Assembly (NCBI GenBank): GCA_905221615.1
Contig: CAJNDT010004657.1
Coordinates: 62,001-126,000 of the forward strand
DNA from: Symbiodinium sp. CCMP2592
Lineage: Eukaryota; Sar; Dinophyceae; Suessiales; Symbiodiniaceae
Direction of reading: 5' to 3'
DNA: 64,000 bases
Below the pieces are notes generated by a model. That model made no database searches. It saw only the letters and a list, made by a program, of their open reading frames with translations, and was not told the origin of the DNA. This document shows positions 52,701 through 63,272 of the stretch, one piece after another. Numbering within the stretch: position 1 is the first letter of the stretch; every line of letters starts with the position of its first letter. Position numbers and translations under genes: made by a program.

Positions 52701-55700
52701 GCTCGGACTTGGGATTTTCCGGCTCAAGGCCCAGGCCGAGAGGACCCAGAAGAAACCCGAGATATCGCGCGGCGTAAAGCGAGAGGAGCTCGCCCCGCCT
52801 TGAGTTGCGAGCCTCCGTGTGCCCGCGGGTCCGCAGAGCCCGAGCTGGAGATGGAAGAGCGTGCCTCGGCAGCAAAAGGACTTCCTTTCAGGGCTCCAGG
52901 CACAGGGGACCGAATCTTTTCAGACTAGCTCGTGCATCCGATATACGACCGCAGCATGGTTTGAACATGGCGCAAGCTTTGTGCAAGTTGAGAGCGTTAC
53001 CGCTGCCAGCTTGGAAGCTTCGGCCCCCTGCTGAGAGCCAGTGTCCTTCAGCCCTTGGGCAGAGGCTCGCGGCTTCTCATCGGGCTGAACCTGGAGCCAT
53101 GCCACTTTGTCTGACTTATGCACAGATTGGGCCTTTTCCTGGGTCCTTGAAACCTGACATCAGCTGACGGAACACACTGAAGTCCCCATTATGGCTTGGA
53201 ACGCATGCCTCTAGAGATCCAGAAGTTGCACAGGTTCTGGGGTCGGTTATGATTGGTTCGAGATGTGTAAGCTTGTGGCACAGCGTTTCCAAATCTCGCA
53301 ACGGAGCCGCGCTGTGTTCTGCAGGTAGGGGACTTCGGCGGCTGAACAACCACTATGCTGCTTGATCTGAATAGAGCTTCACGAGCGTCGGGCTGAGACA
53401 GTAGATCTCAGCAACTGCAACACGAGGTCGGATTAGTTGGCTGACGCGTAGTATTGCAGTTAGAATGCAAGATCGTTCTCACGATGCTTTCCCAGTCTGG
53501 CTGCGGTGTTGGGAAGGCGGGTCTTCGTTTGGAAACCGACATGCACTTGAATACTATCTCCTCTTGCCAAGTGCAGTACACTGTGGGCCCAGGCAGCGTG
53601 GATGCACCGTAGCTCGAGACCTTCCCCCAAGCCGTACCTCGTGAGCTTGCAGCCCAATCAGATGAAAATGTTTGGCCAGTCCTTCAAGCTTTGCGATCTC
53701 GCAGGTCGTCGAAGGATTCGCACCGGCCGTAGGCAACGCAGCACTGGCTGCCGCACCGACGCGCCCTGTACCTTGGGCTCAGGGGGTGCTGGGCTGGTCT
53801 GCGGCAGTATCTGGAAGAGCTTGGTTTGTTCAGATCGAGGCAGAATTGCTGCCAGAAGTTTCCCCGCAAATCTGAGGCCCAGCCAACTGTCAGGACAGAG
53901 GACGCCAGGGAGCGGCCAGCTGATGAAGCCGCTGATCTTTCAGCCAGGGAAACAGATATGCCAGATTCTGTGAAATGAAGGCCCAAAGATCGGTGCAGGC
54001 ATGATGCACAGTGCATAGGCCTAAACGTCTTTGGGTCTTCATCTCCACGAGCAGCTCAGCGACACTGATGCCCAGAGAGTTGCCGGAGGCTATGGAGCCT
54101 GGGATGTACAGTCAGAGAAATGGATGCGAGCCGTTTCTTGAACGGGGTACTCGTAGCCTCGAAAATCTATTCGGAGACTCCCTTCGCCTTTCCAAGCCCG
54201 ACGGGAGAGACCGAATCAGGCCTGACCGGCTGAAGTTTCTGAAAGTAGTGTCAGAGTGTCAGGGCCTTGTAGTGTGAGGGGTGTGGGGGGATGTGCTTCC
54301 CACAACAAAGCTGTTGGTTGTCACCGTTCAGGCTCGGGGTACCCTCGACGTTTTCCATTTGGAATCATTCGTCGGGCAGCTGCTCCTCTTGTAAGACCCA
54401 TGTCCCTGTCCGTGCCGAAACTCTTAAGTGACTGGTGTCATTGTGGCCACGGCGCTGCTACCCGTCGTGTGGACCGAGGTTGATGTTGTTTCAATGTGTT
54501 TAAACGCGCAATCGCGCAGGATTCCTGGACCTGGAGTCCTTTGGGTCGTTGATCTGATGCCCAGCCGGGCAGAAGACTTCAAAACCTTGAAGGCAAATCA
54601 CAGACTCAGACTCAAGGTCCTTAGCCCTGTTCAGGGGGTTTCCGGTAGGCACGCGGCTCAAGCTGCACTGTGACCCTGTTGTCTATATGTACGCAGGGCA
54701 TGGGGTTGGAACTTGCCGGTAGAATCCATGAATGCGGGGACAGTAGAGCACAAACCGAGATTGTCACGGTGACGTCGTTGCTTTTGTCTTCGCTCCCCCC
54801 TGCTACTAAACCGACACGGCGACGCCGACACGAGTAGCTGTGTTGGTTGCGCTTGTCTTGGTAGTATCAGCAGTAGCATTCGTAGTTCCATCTGCAGTAA
54901 CGACAACTTGGAACAGTTTGCATACTAGCTCGCAACAGTTCTGTCGTGAAAACCTGACGCCCCCGCCATCAGCGAAAGCAATATGAACATCCCTGCCCTG
55001 CGCCGCCAAGCGTAAACAACAGAGGCTTTGCAACGCCCATTTCGGCAGTATTTTGCTTGCCCTTTTGATATCAAATAGCGTGACTGGACCGGCTTGTAAG
55101 GGAGGTCGAGGCTCAGCTCCGTTGTCCTAGATACGAGACAGCAGCCGCCACATTCCCAGGCCCCTGAACTCCAAGCGCAAACCGGTTTTTCCAGTGTTTA
55201 TGGAGAAGCTGTTACGTCGTCAGTGTGCATGGCCTTAGAGATTTCATACAGTGGGCAGCAGTGGTCGATAAACAAGGCTGCAGCATTCGGTTGCTCAGTT
55301 AGATTTGGGCCTTGTGGGTATCAGAGAATTAGAGGCGTCGTTTGCAGAGTTGTATCGCAAGCAAACTTTCCGATCCGGGAGAGACACTTCAGGAGAAGCA
55401 TCCGATGTGTATCATGGTTTTGCAGTCTTCGGTGTATGGTATGTAGTGGCACCCGAGACTTGGAGACTGCATATTGCATGGACATGGACAGCAACCTCAA
55501 GACGTGACGACCCCTTTAGCTCTGACCGCCCCAAGGTGGAGATTGTGCCTCTTTGCGCCTCGGAAGAAAACATGAGATCTTGATAGGCGTCAGCCGGTTT
55601 CCGGCAGGTTTTGTGGTTCACAGCCAGCAGCAAGCTTCCCAATCCTTACACCCGCTTCCACTGCTGCCCTGCCAAGAGCCCAGGAACATCACAAACCTCT

Positions 55701-58700
55701 GGCAAAAATTCATGCCTGGCTCGGCACCGCCCAAGGAGTCGGGGCACCAAGGACAAAGAAGTGTTAAAGTCTCCTGCGAGACACGTTGGGCACCCGTTTG
55801 ACGTAAGAACGCCGGATCTGGACACTAAGGTTGGGGGAGAACAGAGAGTGGAATGCTAGCACCTCAGGAACCAACGTTTGGCACATCGTGAGCATGTCTG
55901 CCCTTTGCGCCTTCGGGGCCAACAGGCGTATGTCAGGGTTTCTGATGCATCCGAGGGATTTAAGATTTCGAGGTGGATCTGATCCCCAAGTTCATCATGG
56001 CCTCGGGCGACCTCGTGCCGCTCCCAGCAGGGATTAAGACCTCTTTTGGGGGTTCTTCAGCCTTTTTCGTTTCACCTGGCTCTCTTTGTGAGGTGAAGAT
56101 CTTGTTGAAGACGAAAGTTTCGCGATACTTGGAGCAGATGCCTCGGAGAGTAGCCCACATTCTGGCACGGACCAATCCGGCAGTCCAGTTGTGTGCTGGA
56201 AGCCTGGAACGGCGGAGGTGGAAATCTTGCGAGGGAACCTACGTCTACCAGCACAGAGCTCGGCGGGTGATTGCTTCCTTCAGCGGCCTAGATTCAATGT
56301 GTTTGCAGGTACCAGGAGGCCGGCTTGTTCTCGGGTGCCAAGTACATCCACAAGGCGGGCACATTGGTTTGCACAATTTCGCGTGCTCCTTCACGCCGGA
56401 GTAAAGGATGCGCCATGCTTTGCTGCCTTTTGCCTTTGGCCTCGCTATTCGCATCTGGAGACCCTGCAGTCGGATCTCGATTGCGAGGTGCCAGCCACCG
56501 CCACAGACGGCTTAAAGTCGCCCTTGATGGGGATGCTCGAAAAGCCGGTGCCCAACCCACCTTGATCTTCGGATTTCCGTAGGATACTCGGGCCTGGCAT
56601 CGGCCACACGTGTGCTTTGGACAGAGGTGCGATCGGATGCTGGGTCGAGCAGTCGTGCAAAGCTCCTTGCGATTCGCTGTTTCCTTCGCTGCGCGACGCG
56701 CGCACGTAGGACGTTCTCTAGAATGTTGAACATCTCTCGGGCCCAATATTTCCTGCGAGACACCCTCAAAGCTGCAAGGGCCTTTTTTGGGATGACGGTA
56801 GTGGTGAAGCTTTGTAGCGAAACGCCGAGGCCCCGCTTCATCAACTTTGCGCAGTTCATCATGAACTGGGAGGTCCTTGACTACTTCCTCGTTCAAGGGC
56901 TCTGTAAGGGAGTGGGCTGTGTGGCTCTGAATCCTCGGGGCAGGATGACAAGCCTGGAACGCATCAGGACATCGACCCGAGGATCCTGGGCCGAAACTGC
57001 TTTCGGGGGCCTGCACTGCTCGAGGGGAGGAATCGTAGTGCTGGTAAGCCCACCCTTGAGGTTCGCTAGCATTAGAAGTTCCTGGGTACTCTGTTGCATC
57101 CAAGGCGGCACACCATGGCGCAGGTGTACCAGAAGCCAGTGCCCAAGGGCACATTGTGTGTCTTGGAGTTGAAGGTCTTGTGATGCGAAGAGGATTCAAG
57201 TCAAGCTTCCGAAATTAGTGTTGTTTGGAGTGTCCAAAAGACATGGCAAGTGTCAGCACAGTTGGTGAGGGGAGCGAGATTCCACACTTCCAGCTGCAGC
57301 TGGAGACTCGACACCTCAACCCTGCAGCGAGTGCGGCTTGACCCGAGCGTCACACCGTGACTCTCAGACATTTTCACATGAGCTGCGCAGCAGCTGGCCT
57401 TCTGCAAGAGGTGAGAAGGTGTGAGAAGGTCTGAAGTGCTGAAGTGCGCTTGATGAAGCTCGGCCCGGGGCCGTGCGGCCGCGGTGCGGCTCCGGTCTCC
57501 GACGCTCCGAGGTTCGGCCTCCAGGAGTCCACCATTGACTTCATCGGCCACGCCGTGGCCTTGCCGGCAGCTCAAGGGAGCTCAAGGGAGCTCCAAAAAA
57601 CTCGGGCTCGGATGGGTCGAGAGATCTCACAAAGCCCGCCGTGAGGCAGCCCAACGACAGCTACCTGAACGGGCCCTGTGGACCAACAATTCAGAAGTGC
57701 AGGCCAGAGGGATCCAGAGCCTTCTGCCTCTGTGCATTTGAGCAGCGGGAGTGTTGGATCGCCGAATTCGCCGATGGCTTGGCCCCAAAAACAGCAGCAT
57801 CTCTGGGAGTATTCTGCTATCAGCGGCGGCCCGGAGCCAGGCTGTACCTTCAGTCCGTGCTCCAGTACGGAGGCGATGGGGATCTGCGATCTGCCCTGTG
57901 GGTTTAACCGACTTAAAGGGTTGTCGAAGGACTGACGGACGTACGGGGTAACGGTTAACGGGGCCCTCGCCTTCTGTTTTGGGCTTTTGGCGATCGGTCT
58001 TCCTATCAGGCTCGCCTTTCATCTACCCCATCTACGGACTGGGCGGCTTGCCAGAGGGTGGGCCACCCGGGTCATGAAAATTGCCTCTCCTCCATCGGAT
58101 CCCGAATTCCTTGCCGTTTGCAGGCTTTCGTGGTTTTCGGTTTGTGCTGTGTTCCGTCCTGATCAAACCTCGATGTCCTTAGCCAGCTGCCTCAGCCGCT
58201 TGAAGCTTGATCTCAACACTCGCCGAAAGCCGTAAGCCGCCCCTCAACACCAGCCAGCAGCCAGCTTCGGGGAGTCTGCCTGTCGGTGAAGCAGGACACA
58301 TGGGATGAGTAGCGAGCAGCTCGAGCAGCTGAAAAGCCCTTCTCCCTTTAAACAATGACAGACACCGAGGCTTCTCCCGCCTTGCGGCCATCCATAGGGG
58401 AACTTACATGCACCTCGCCTGCAAATCTTGTGTGCTGTGTGGTCGTGGTTGTGGCTTTTGCTGTTGTTGTTGTTGCTGCTGGTGGTGGTCGTCGTCGTCT
58501 CACAGTCACAGGCTTCGGTTAATATGTGATTGAGGAAAGTGTAGTGGAGGAATTCAATTGACCTATACCATGCACAACATGTACACATGTGCTTTTGTCA
58601 GTTTAGTTCGTAATTTATGAGTTGCTTGACAGCAGTAGAGGACTCAGAGACTCAGAAATCAGCCATGATGACTGCCCTCCGGGATGCAGGTTGAACAAGT

Positions 58701-59090
58701 CAGTGGATGGCTTTGCGTACGATGACACGGGCAAGGTGCAACCTTGGGGTAGAGCGGGTTAAAGGTGTGCAGTCTCCAGACCAAAGTAGGACCATGAATG
58801 AATGTGTGTGTTTTTTGTGTTCATAACTTGGTAGCAAACAGAAGCTCTTGCCAGTCAGGCAGAAGGAGCACTGTGCGCAGTGAATCCATCATGAGACCGG
58901 ATTTTTGTGAATCCCGATCGTGTTGATCACACTGTCAGCGAATCCTATCCGAGCTCACGCGGGCTAAGCTTCAAGCCGTGTCAGCTTCCAACACTCCAGC
59001 ACGGCAAACTGTCCAGGGTCCGAGGGCACGGCGAGAAAGCTCTATGCCCAGGTGTGCGGTGTCAAGTCAGGAGACGAAGTCGCCAAGTGC
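42393..59090 (+). CDS. GDI: Rab GDP-dissociation inhibitor, micro-exon gene (3' exons not found)
   Basis: Encodes the cytosolic protein that extracts GDP-bound, prenylated Rab GTPases from membranes and recycles them. Twenty exons of 14-56 bp join in phase to 264 codons. Conserved GDI blocks appear in order: MDEEYDVIVCGTG (dinucleotide-fold start), LKECILSGLLSVHGKK, VLHLDRNPYYG, NVDLIPKFIMASGDL, VKILLKTKVSRYLE, CEGTYVYQ, MGMLEK, FGLQESTIDFIGHAVAL, SPFIYPIYGLGGLPEGFSRL, GTYMLNKSVD and VCGVKSGDEVAKC. GDIs are usually about 440-450 residues, so roughly the last 180 residues should lie right of 59090; I could not find those exons with confidence. The start MDEEYDVIV fits GDI better than Rab escort protein. 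Regulation is not visible; no promoter motif recognised. Confidence 0.92.
44514..44543. repeat. (GGCCC)n pentanucleotide repeat
   Basis: About six perfect units inside GDI intron 1; self-complementary GGCC cores. Confidence 0.9.
46702..46753. repeat. (GAT)17 microsatellite
   Basis: Perfect GAT array inside GDI intron 1. Confidence 0.95.
52327..52655 (+). CDS. GDI: GDI exons 2-3
   Basis: Exon 2 is 52327-52376 (LKECILSGLLSVHGKK, donor GC). Exon 3 is 52611-52655 (VLHLDRNPYYGRGLR, donor GT). Both acceptors are AG|G. NPYYG is the conserved GDI/REP signature near residue 40. Phases are 1 into exon 2 and 0 out of both. Confidence 0.9.
55335..59090 (+). CDS. GDI: GDI exons 4-20
   Basis: Exons: 4 55335-55360, 5 55830-55854, 6 55973-56014, 7 56093-56133, 8 56218-56250, 9 56309-56354, 10 56488-56543, 11 56830-56872, 12 56968-56981, 13 57105-57134, 14 57512-57562, 15 57646-57696, 16 57841-57869, 17 58010-58057, 18 58370-58409, 19 58690-58735, 20 59052-59090. 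Donors are GC in exons 4, 5, 7-10, 13, 14, 18 and 20; GT in 6, 11, 15, 17 and 19; GA in 12 and 16. Every acceptor is AG|G. Exon 12 (14 bp, DIDP plus part of Arg) is the least certain; it is placed because it bridges phase 0 to phase 2 between exons 11 and 13. The segment between the exon 11 and exon 14 blocks is shorter than in typical GDIs. Confidence 0.85.
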
Positions 59091-60649
59091 GCCCTTCGCC
59101 TTTCTCTTCGCCCAGCATGCTCTTGGCGATTCCAAGCTTCTGGTGACATTGGAATGGGTCACGTACACATGCACGTTCGTCATGTGTTGGTTTGCTTCGC
59201 AGCACATTCTATTCTGGTGAGACGGGATAGGCGGCTCTTGATGTTTCGCGTCGCGTCTGCAGCACTGTCTTCACTCAGCCTGTGTACAATCACTTCCTCA
59301 GAGCTCGTGAGACCGCAAGACGACATCAACGGCATACCAGATTCAGCTCGGCGCTGCAGCAATGGCTACAGTCGTTTGCCGCCATTGGTTGAAAGGACCT
59401 CACATAGATGGCGTTTGGTGACTGTGCATGGATTGCCATGGCTTGTCACCAAGTGCAAAACAGTGCACAAGCCCGGACCTGTTTATCCACGCTACCGTGC
59501 ATGCAAACTCATGAGACGCTTGAGGGCTTGGAAGTTTGCATGATCAGCATGTTGGCAGAGGGCCCGTGAGCATCAACCTCGAAATGCTGACTTGGTGGAC
59601 CGCGTTCTATCTTATTCTCGTCGCAGCATCGGGAAGAGCGAATCATCCGAGGTTCTCTGCCAGAGTCACTCCAACCTGAGCTCAGTTGGGGGATGTTTCG
59701 GAAGCGCTCGAATCTGAATCACGTCAGGTCTTGCTTTCTCAACGCACTCCAAACTGTGAGAAAGAGAGAAAGCCCTAAAGCGAATCGCAGGATACTGCGA
59801 GCGGAGCGCCTCCTGCAATTTCATGCACCCCGGGGCCGGCGGCGGGGGAGGCACGGCCGGCGCGGCCCCGCCCGCCCAACCGGGGGGCTCTCTTTCTTTC
59901 TTGTCAGCTCTCAGTTTTTTAGGGGAGGCCATTTGGGGCCCCCACGCGGTGTCACTTCGTCACAGTGACCCTGAAAGGTGGCGGCGTTTGCTGGTCTGCC
60001 GCCGGGATCTCGGTTCCGTCCGGCTCGGGGGGGAGGCTGAACGCAGCGCCGTCTTTCCCTGTTCTCGAGGAACCTTCCGCCGCGCAGGCCTCGGCCTTCA
60101 TTTCCGCGGAAGCATGGAGCCGGGGCCTCGGACTCAGCAAGATTCTCCCCCTCTCCCCCTTCAGCCCGAAGTATCCGACTATACTTCTCGGCAAGCTCTC
60201 AGCTCACAAAGATGAGCAGTGTCAGCGCTTCCGTCTTTTCAAGAGTGTGTCCACAGATCTGCATCCTCGAGCTTTGACTCGTCGTAATGCCTTGCTTTTG
60301 ATGATGTCTTCGTGCCAAGGTCCCGATCCACGGAAGCGAATGAGCACTTCGCTGCTTGACGCGTTTCAGCAGAAGACATCCAGAGCCGAGAGCGACAGCT
60401 AGATTTTGCCTTAGTTGGAAGACAGAGCGAACTTGAGTGCACTCACGTGGAGCAGTGTTTGCTTTCAGTCCCGTCGGAAGCAAGCACAGAGGAAGAATGA
60501 GACTGGACTCTGCGACTCTAGCTGTGGTGTATAGGCCCACCAAGAGCAGCACCACCACCAGCGACCCCGCACCAGCAGCAGCACCAGCATCAGTACCGGC
60601 ACCACCGCCGGCACTGCCGGCACCGCCGGCACCGCCGGCACCACCGGCA

Positions 60650-60681
<32 letters not shown>

Positions 60682-60881
60682 ACCACCACCACAATATTGG
60701 TGTTGGAATTGGTATTGGTACTCGGGCATATCATTTCATGCATAACTTTTTTTCTGGCCTCAGAGTGTCGGTGCTGTCACACTTGTCAGGACGCTTCCGT
60801 ATAACCTGTTGCAACAAAATCTGACTGGCTAGATCGTGTACGTCTCGTGATTTGCCGGGTCCTGCGCCACTCCGAAGAGCA
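59091..60881. other. Probable GDI intron or downstream region
   Basis: Starts with a GC donor (TGC|GCCCTT). The expected next GDI block (DPSY-like) was looked for and not found convincingly. A GC-rich patch lies at 59825-59890 and a Pro-coding triplet array at 60591-60692. Confidence 0.4.
60591..60692. repeat. CCG/CCA/GCACCG triplet array
   Basis: CACCGCCGG nonamers, then (GCC)n and (ACC)n. Gives a Pro/Ala run in one frame and poly-Gly/Ala or Val in others; judged non-coding. Confidence 0.85.
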
Positions 60882-63272
60882 ATGTTGCAAACGAGCAGTG
60901 TTCTGCGCAGGGAGTGGCCCACGGCGAAGCGGCACAAGTCGGTGCCGTGCCGCCACTACTCCCGCGGTTTTTGCCAGCTCGGTGACAACTGCAGCACGGG
61001 GCTTAGATGTGAAAGACGGGGTTGTTTTGTGTAATTTGTGTGGCCAGGTTACTGCAGTTTACAGGGATTCGGGCCTCGGGATCTCATTGGGACCAGGGGC
61101 AGGAGCTCAAGACCCAAATTATCTCCGATTGAACCCGCCGAGACTTCCTCCACGAGCCGTCGCTGGAGGGTGGCCGAGACTTTCTCCACGAGCCGGCGCT
61201 GGTGGGTGGCCGAGACTTCCTCCACGAGCCGTTGGTGGTGGGTCCACCGAGAGTAGTGCCGCCGCCAAAGCAAGCAGGCGCAATCCGCGGTCCTAGATGT
61301 GAAATTCACCTCGACCTCGCCTCTGTGGGAAGGCACGCCTGGCACGCTGCCTGCCCCGGTCCCGGTCCCGGTGGCTCCGGTGGCTCCGGTGACTCCGGTT
61401 GCTGCCGCCGAAGGAGCGGCTGCGGAGCAGGCCAGCCTCGGAAGAGGTTTCAGAAGAGATACCGCCTGAGACAATCTCTGGGGATGGCGCTGACAGACTT
61501 GTGGAGGTTTTTGTGGGCTGCCTTGCGGGAGGAAGCGTATGTGAATCGAAGGGACCTTGGTGTGGGGCATTGATTCCGTAAGCCCGAGCCCTGCGAAGGC
61601 TCCACAGCACGACCTCGGCGAGACGGCCCAGGCCCCCACCTACAAGAAGTCCAAGCTATGCAGCTTGGCTATCGTTGCATTGCAGTCAGCTGCAGCTCCT
61701 CTCCGGGTCGTGGTTCTGTATCTAAGCCTTTTGCAGGCATGGAGCACGGCACACATGGTGTCCATCAATGTGTGTTTGTGATCAGCGACACACCTTTTGA
61801 TAAAGTACTCGGCGGGGACCGGTGTTGCATCGAAACGCATTAGCTGTTCGTGGAAGACTTCAAGACGTTAGAGCTCGCACAAGATTGTCAGGGCTCCCGC
61901 AACCTCAGGCCATGGAGGAAGAAGCATGTCTGGGAGTGGGGCTGCGGAATGGGGTCCCAGCCCAGTATTTAACGGAAGAAGACGTGTTGTTAGTGACAGT
62001 GGCTACAAAGAGGAGAGCAGCAAATTTCTGATCGCGCCGGTGAGCCGGTTGCAGGCGAAAGATGACAGCAGCTCGGCTCAGAGATTAGTGCTTGTGCTGA
62101 GAGCGAGGTATCCATCACACGAATGGCTACTGCAGCCGGGGCTCCACCTGCAACTTCGCACATGGCTGCTTGGCACTGAGCAAAAAAGTCTGATAAAGTG
62201 ACAACGGGGACTTTTGGTAGCTGCTTCCGACCTCCTGTGGTTTCTGCAAGACCGTTGAAGTACTTTCTGCCTGCCGTCTCGCCTCGCAGTTCAACGCATC
62301 TCAGGAGAGCATGAGCTCGGGACGCCCCAACCCTCAGCTTCCGGTGCCGGTGCCGCCTGGTGTCCTGGCGGAGTCGGCCACTCTTGCAGCTGCACGAAGC
62401 ATGAGTCGAACCCCACTCCCTACTCCCTCTCAGGCGTGCGCTGTCATCAGGCCAACAGGCGGGCCGAGCCCTTCCCGATTCACTTCCGTGATGGAATGAC
62501 AGCGATAGAATAGAAGCAACGACGAGACATACAACATGGCAAGCAGGAAGCCGGAAGCCATGCTGATGGCAACTATTGCCATCTGCTTTGGGAGATGAAG
62601 ATGGGGTAAGCAAAGCTGAGTACCCGTTGACATGTAGACATCGAGAGTACTGCAGCGCTCCAGGAGCAGGTTTCCTGCAGCTTTTGTCGCTTCCTGTGCC
62701 AGCGAGTGCTCAGCAGCACGAAAACCAGATAGCATGCTAGGTCCATGACTTCAGATGCTGTCTCAAAGCCGTCTTGCCCTGCAGGGCTGGCAGTCGAATG
62801 GCTGGCAATCGAATGGCTGGCAATCGAGTAACTGGCAGTCGAACAGCTGGCAACCGAACGGCTGGCAAGCAAACGGCTGGCAGAAGCTTGGCCTTGCCGA
62901 AAGTCAAAGGAGACTTGAGACTGTCAAAGGTCGGACTTCAGTCTCAATTGAGTGTCCTTCGTCGTCTCACATCGGCGCTTTTCGGGTTTGGAGGGTTCGC
63001 TGGCAGCAGGAAGATCAGAACGAGGCATTGTTCCTCATCGAGCCACTCTGTCGGATCGGAAGACCTTGTCCAGCCCCAGGGCTGGCGGCCACAACGGTTC
63101 CGTACAATGTCGCCACTTCGCCCGCGGCTTCTGATGCTCGGCAGGAACGTGAGGCTGAAGCTAAAGACGCGAAGGTTCCCGCCATGCCTCACCTGCAAAC
63201 GAGTAAGAACAAGGTGCTTTGGGTGAGAAGTGCAACTTCGCACACGACGGCCCACCGCCGCCAGGGCCCTAG
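60882..63272 (+). CDS. CCCH zinc-finger protein with WQSNG repeats, multi-exon
   Basis: Exon 1 is 60882-60993: ATG, then a basic stretch and finger 1 (CRHYSRGFCQLGDNC, donor GC). An acceptor at 61737 supplies SMEH, completing C-x7-C-x5-C-x3-H; the end of this exon is not fixed. A repeat exon at 62785-62885 codes GWQSN pentads (GWQSNGWQSNGWQSSNWQSN), donor GC. The next exon, 63080-63132, gives AGGHNGSVQCRHFARGF with a GA donor; the last, 63214-63272, gives CALGEKCNFAHDGPPPPGP and TAG. Finger 2 has the same spacing as finger 1. All acceptors are AG|G and phases agree from 62785 on. CCCH fingers usually bind RNA, so an RNA-binding role is likely. Exons between 61750 and 62785 may be missing. Confidence 0.72.
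61139..61246. repeat. 36-bp tandem repeat, three units
   Basis: Units start CGAGACTT(C/T)C at 61139, 61175 and 61211 with an exact 36-base period. In the + frame they read ETSSTSRRWRVA, but they lie inside the first intron of the CCCH gene as modelled, so coding is doubtful. Confidence 0.85.
62785..62882 (+). repeat. 15-bp coding repeat (GGCTGGCA-type), six and a half units
   Basis: Period 15, consensus GGCTGGCARTCGAAT. Changes fall mostly on Ser/Pro/Ala and Gly/Ser/Asn positions and never on the Trp-Gln core, consistent with a translated pentapeptide array in the CCCH protein. Confidence 0.85.

Noticed and set aside
54120-54280. Possible GDI exon reading SLENLFGDSLRL
   Set aside because: Out of phase with exons 3 and 4, which already join exactly; the resemblance is superficial.
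59645-59700. VLCQSHSNLSSVG after an AG|G acceptor as the next GDI exon
   Set aside because: Lacks the DPSY core expected at this point; similarity too weak.
60437-60745. Pro/Ala-rich 102-codon frame
   Set aside because: Made by the CCG/CCA array; no supporting motif or splice context.
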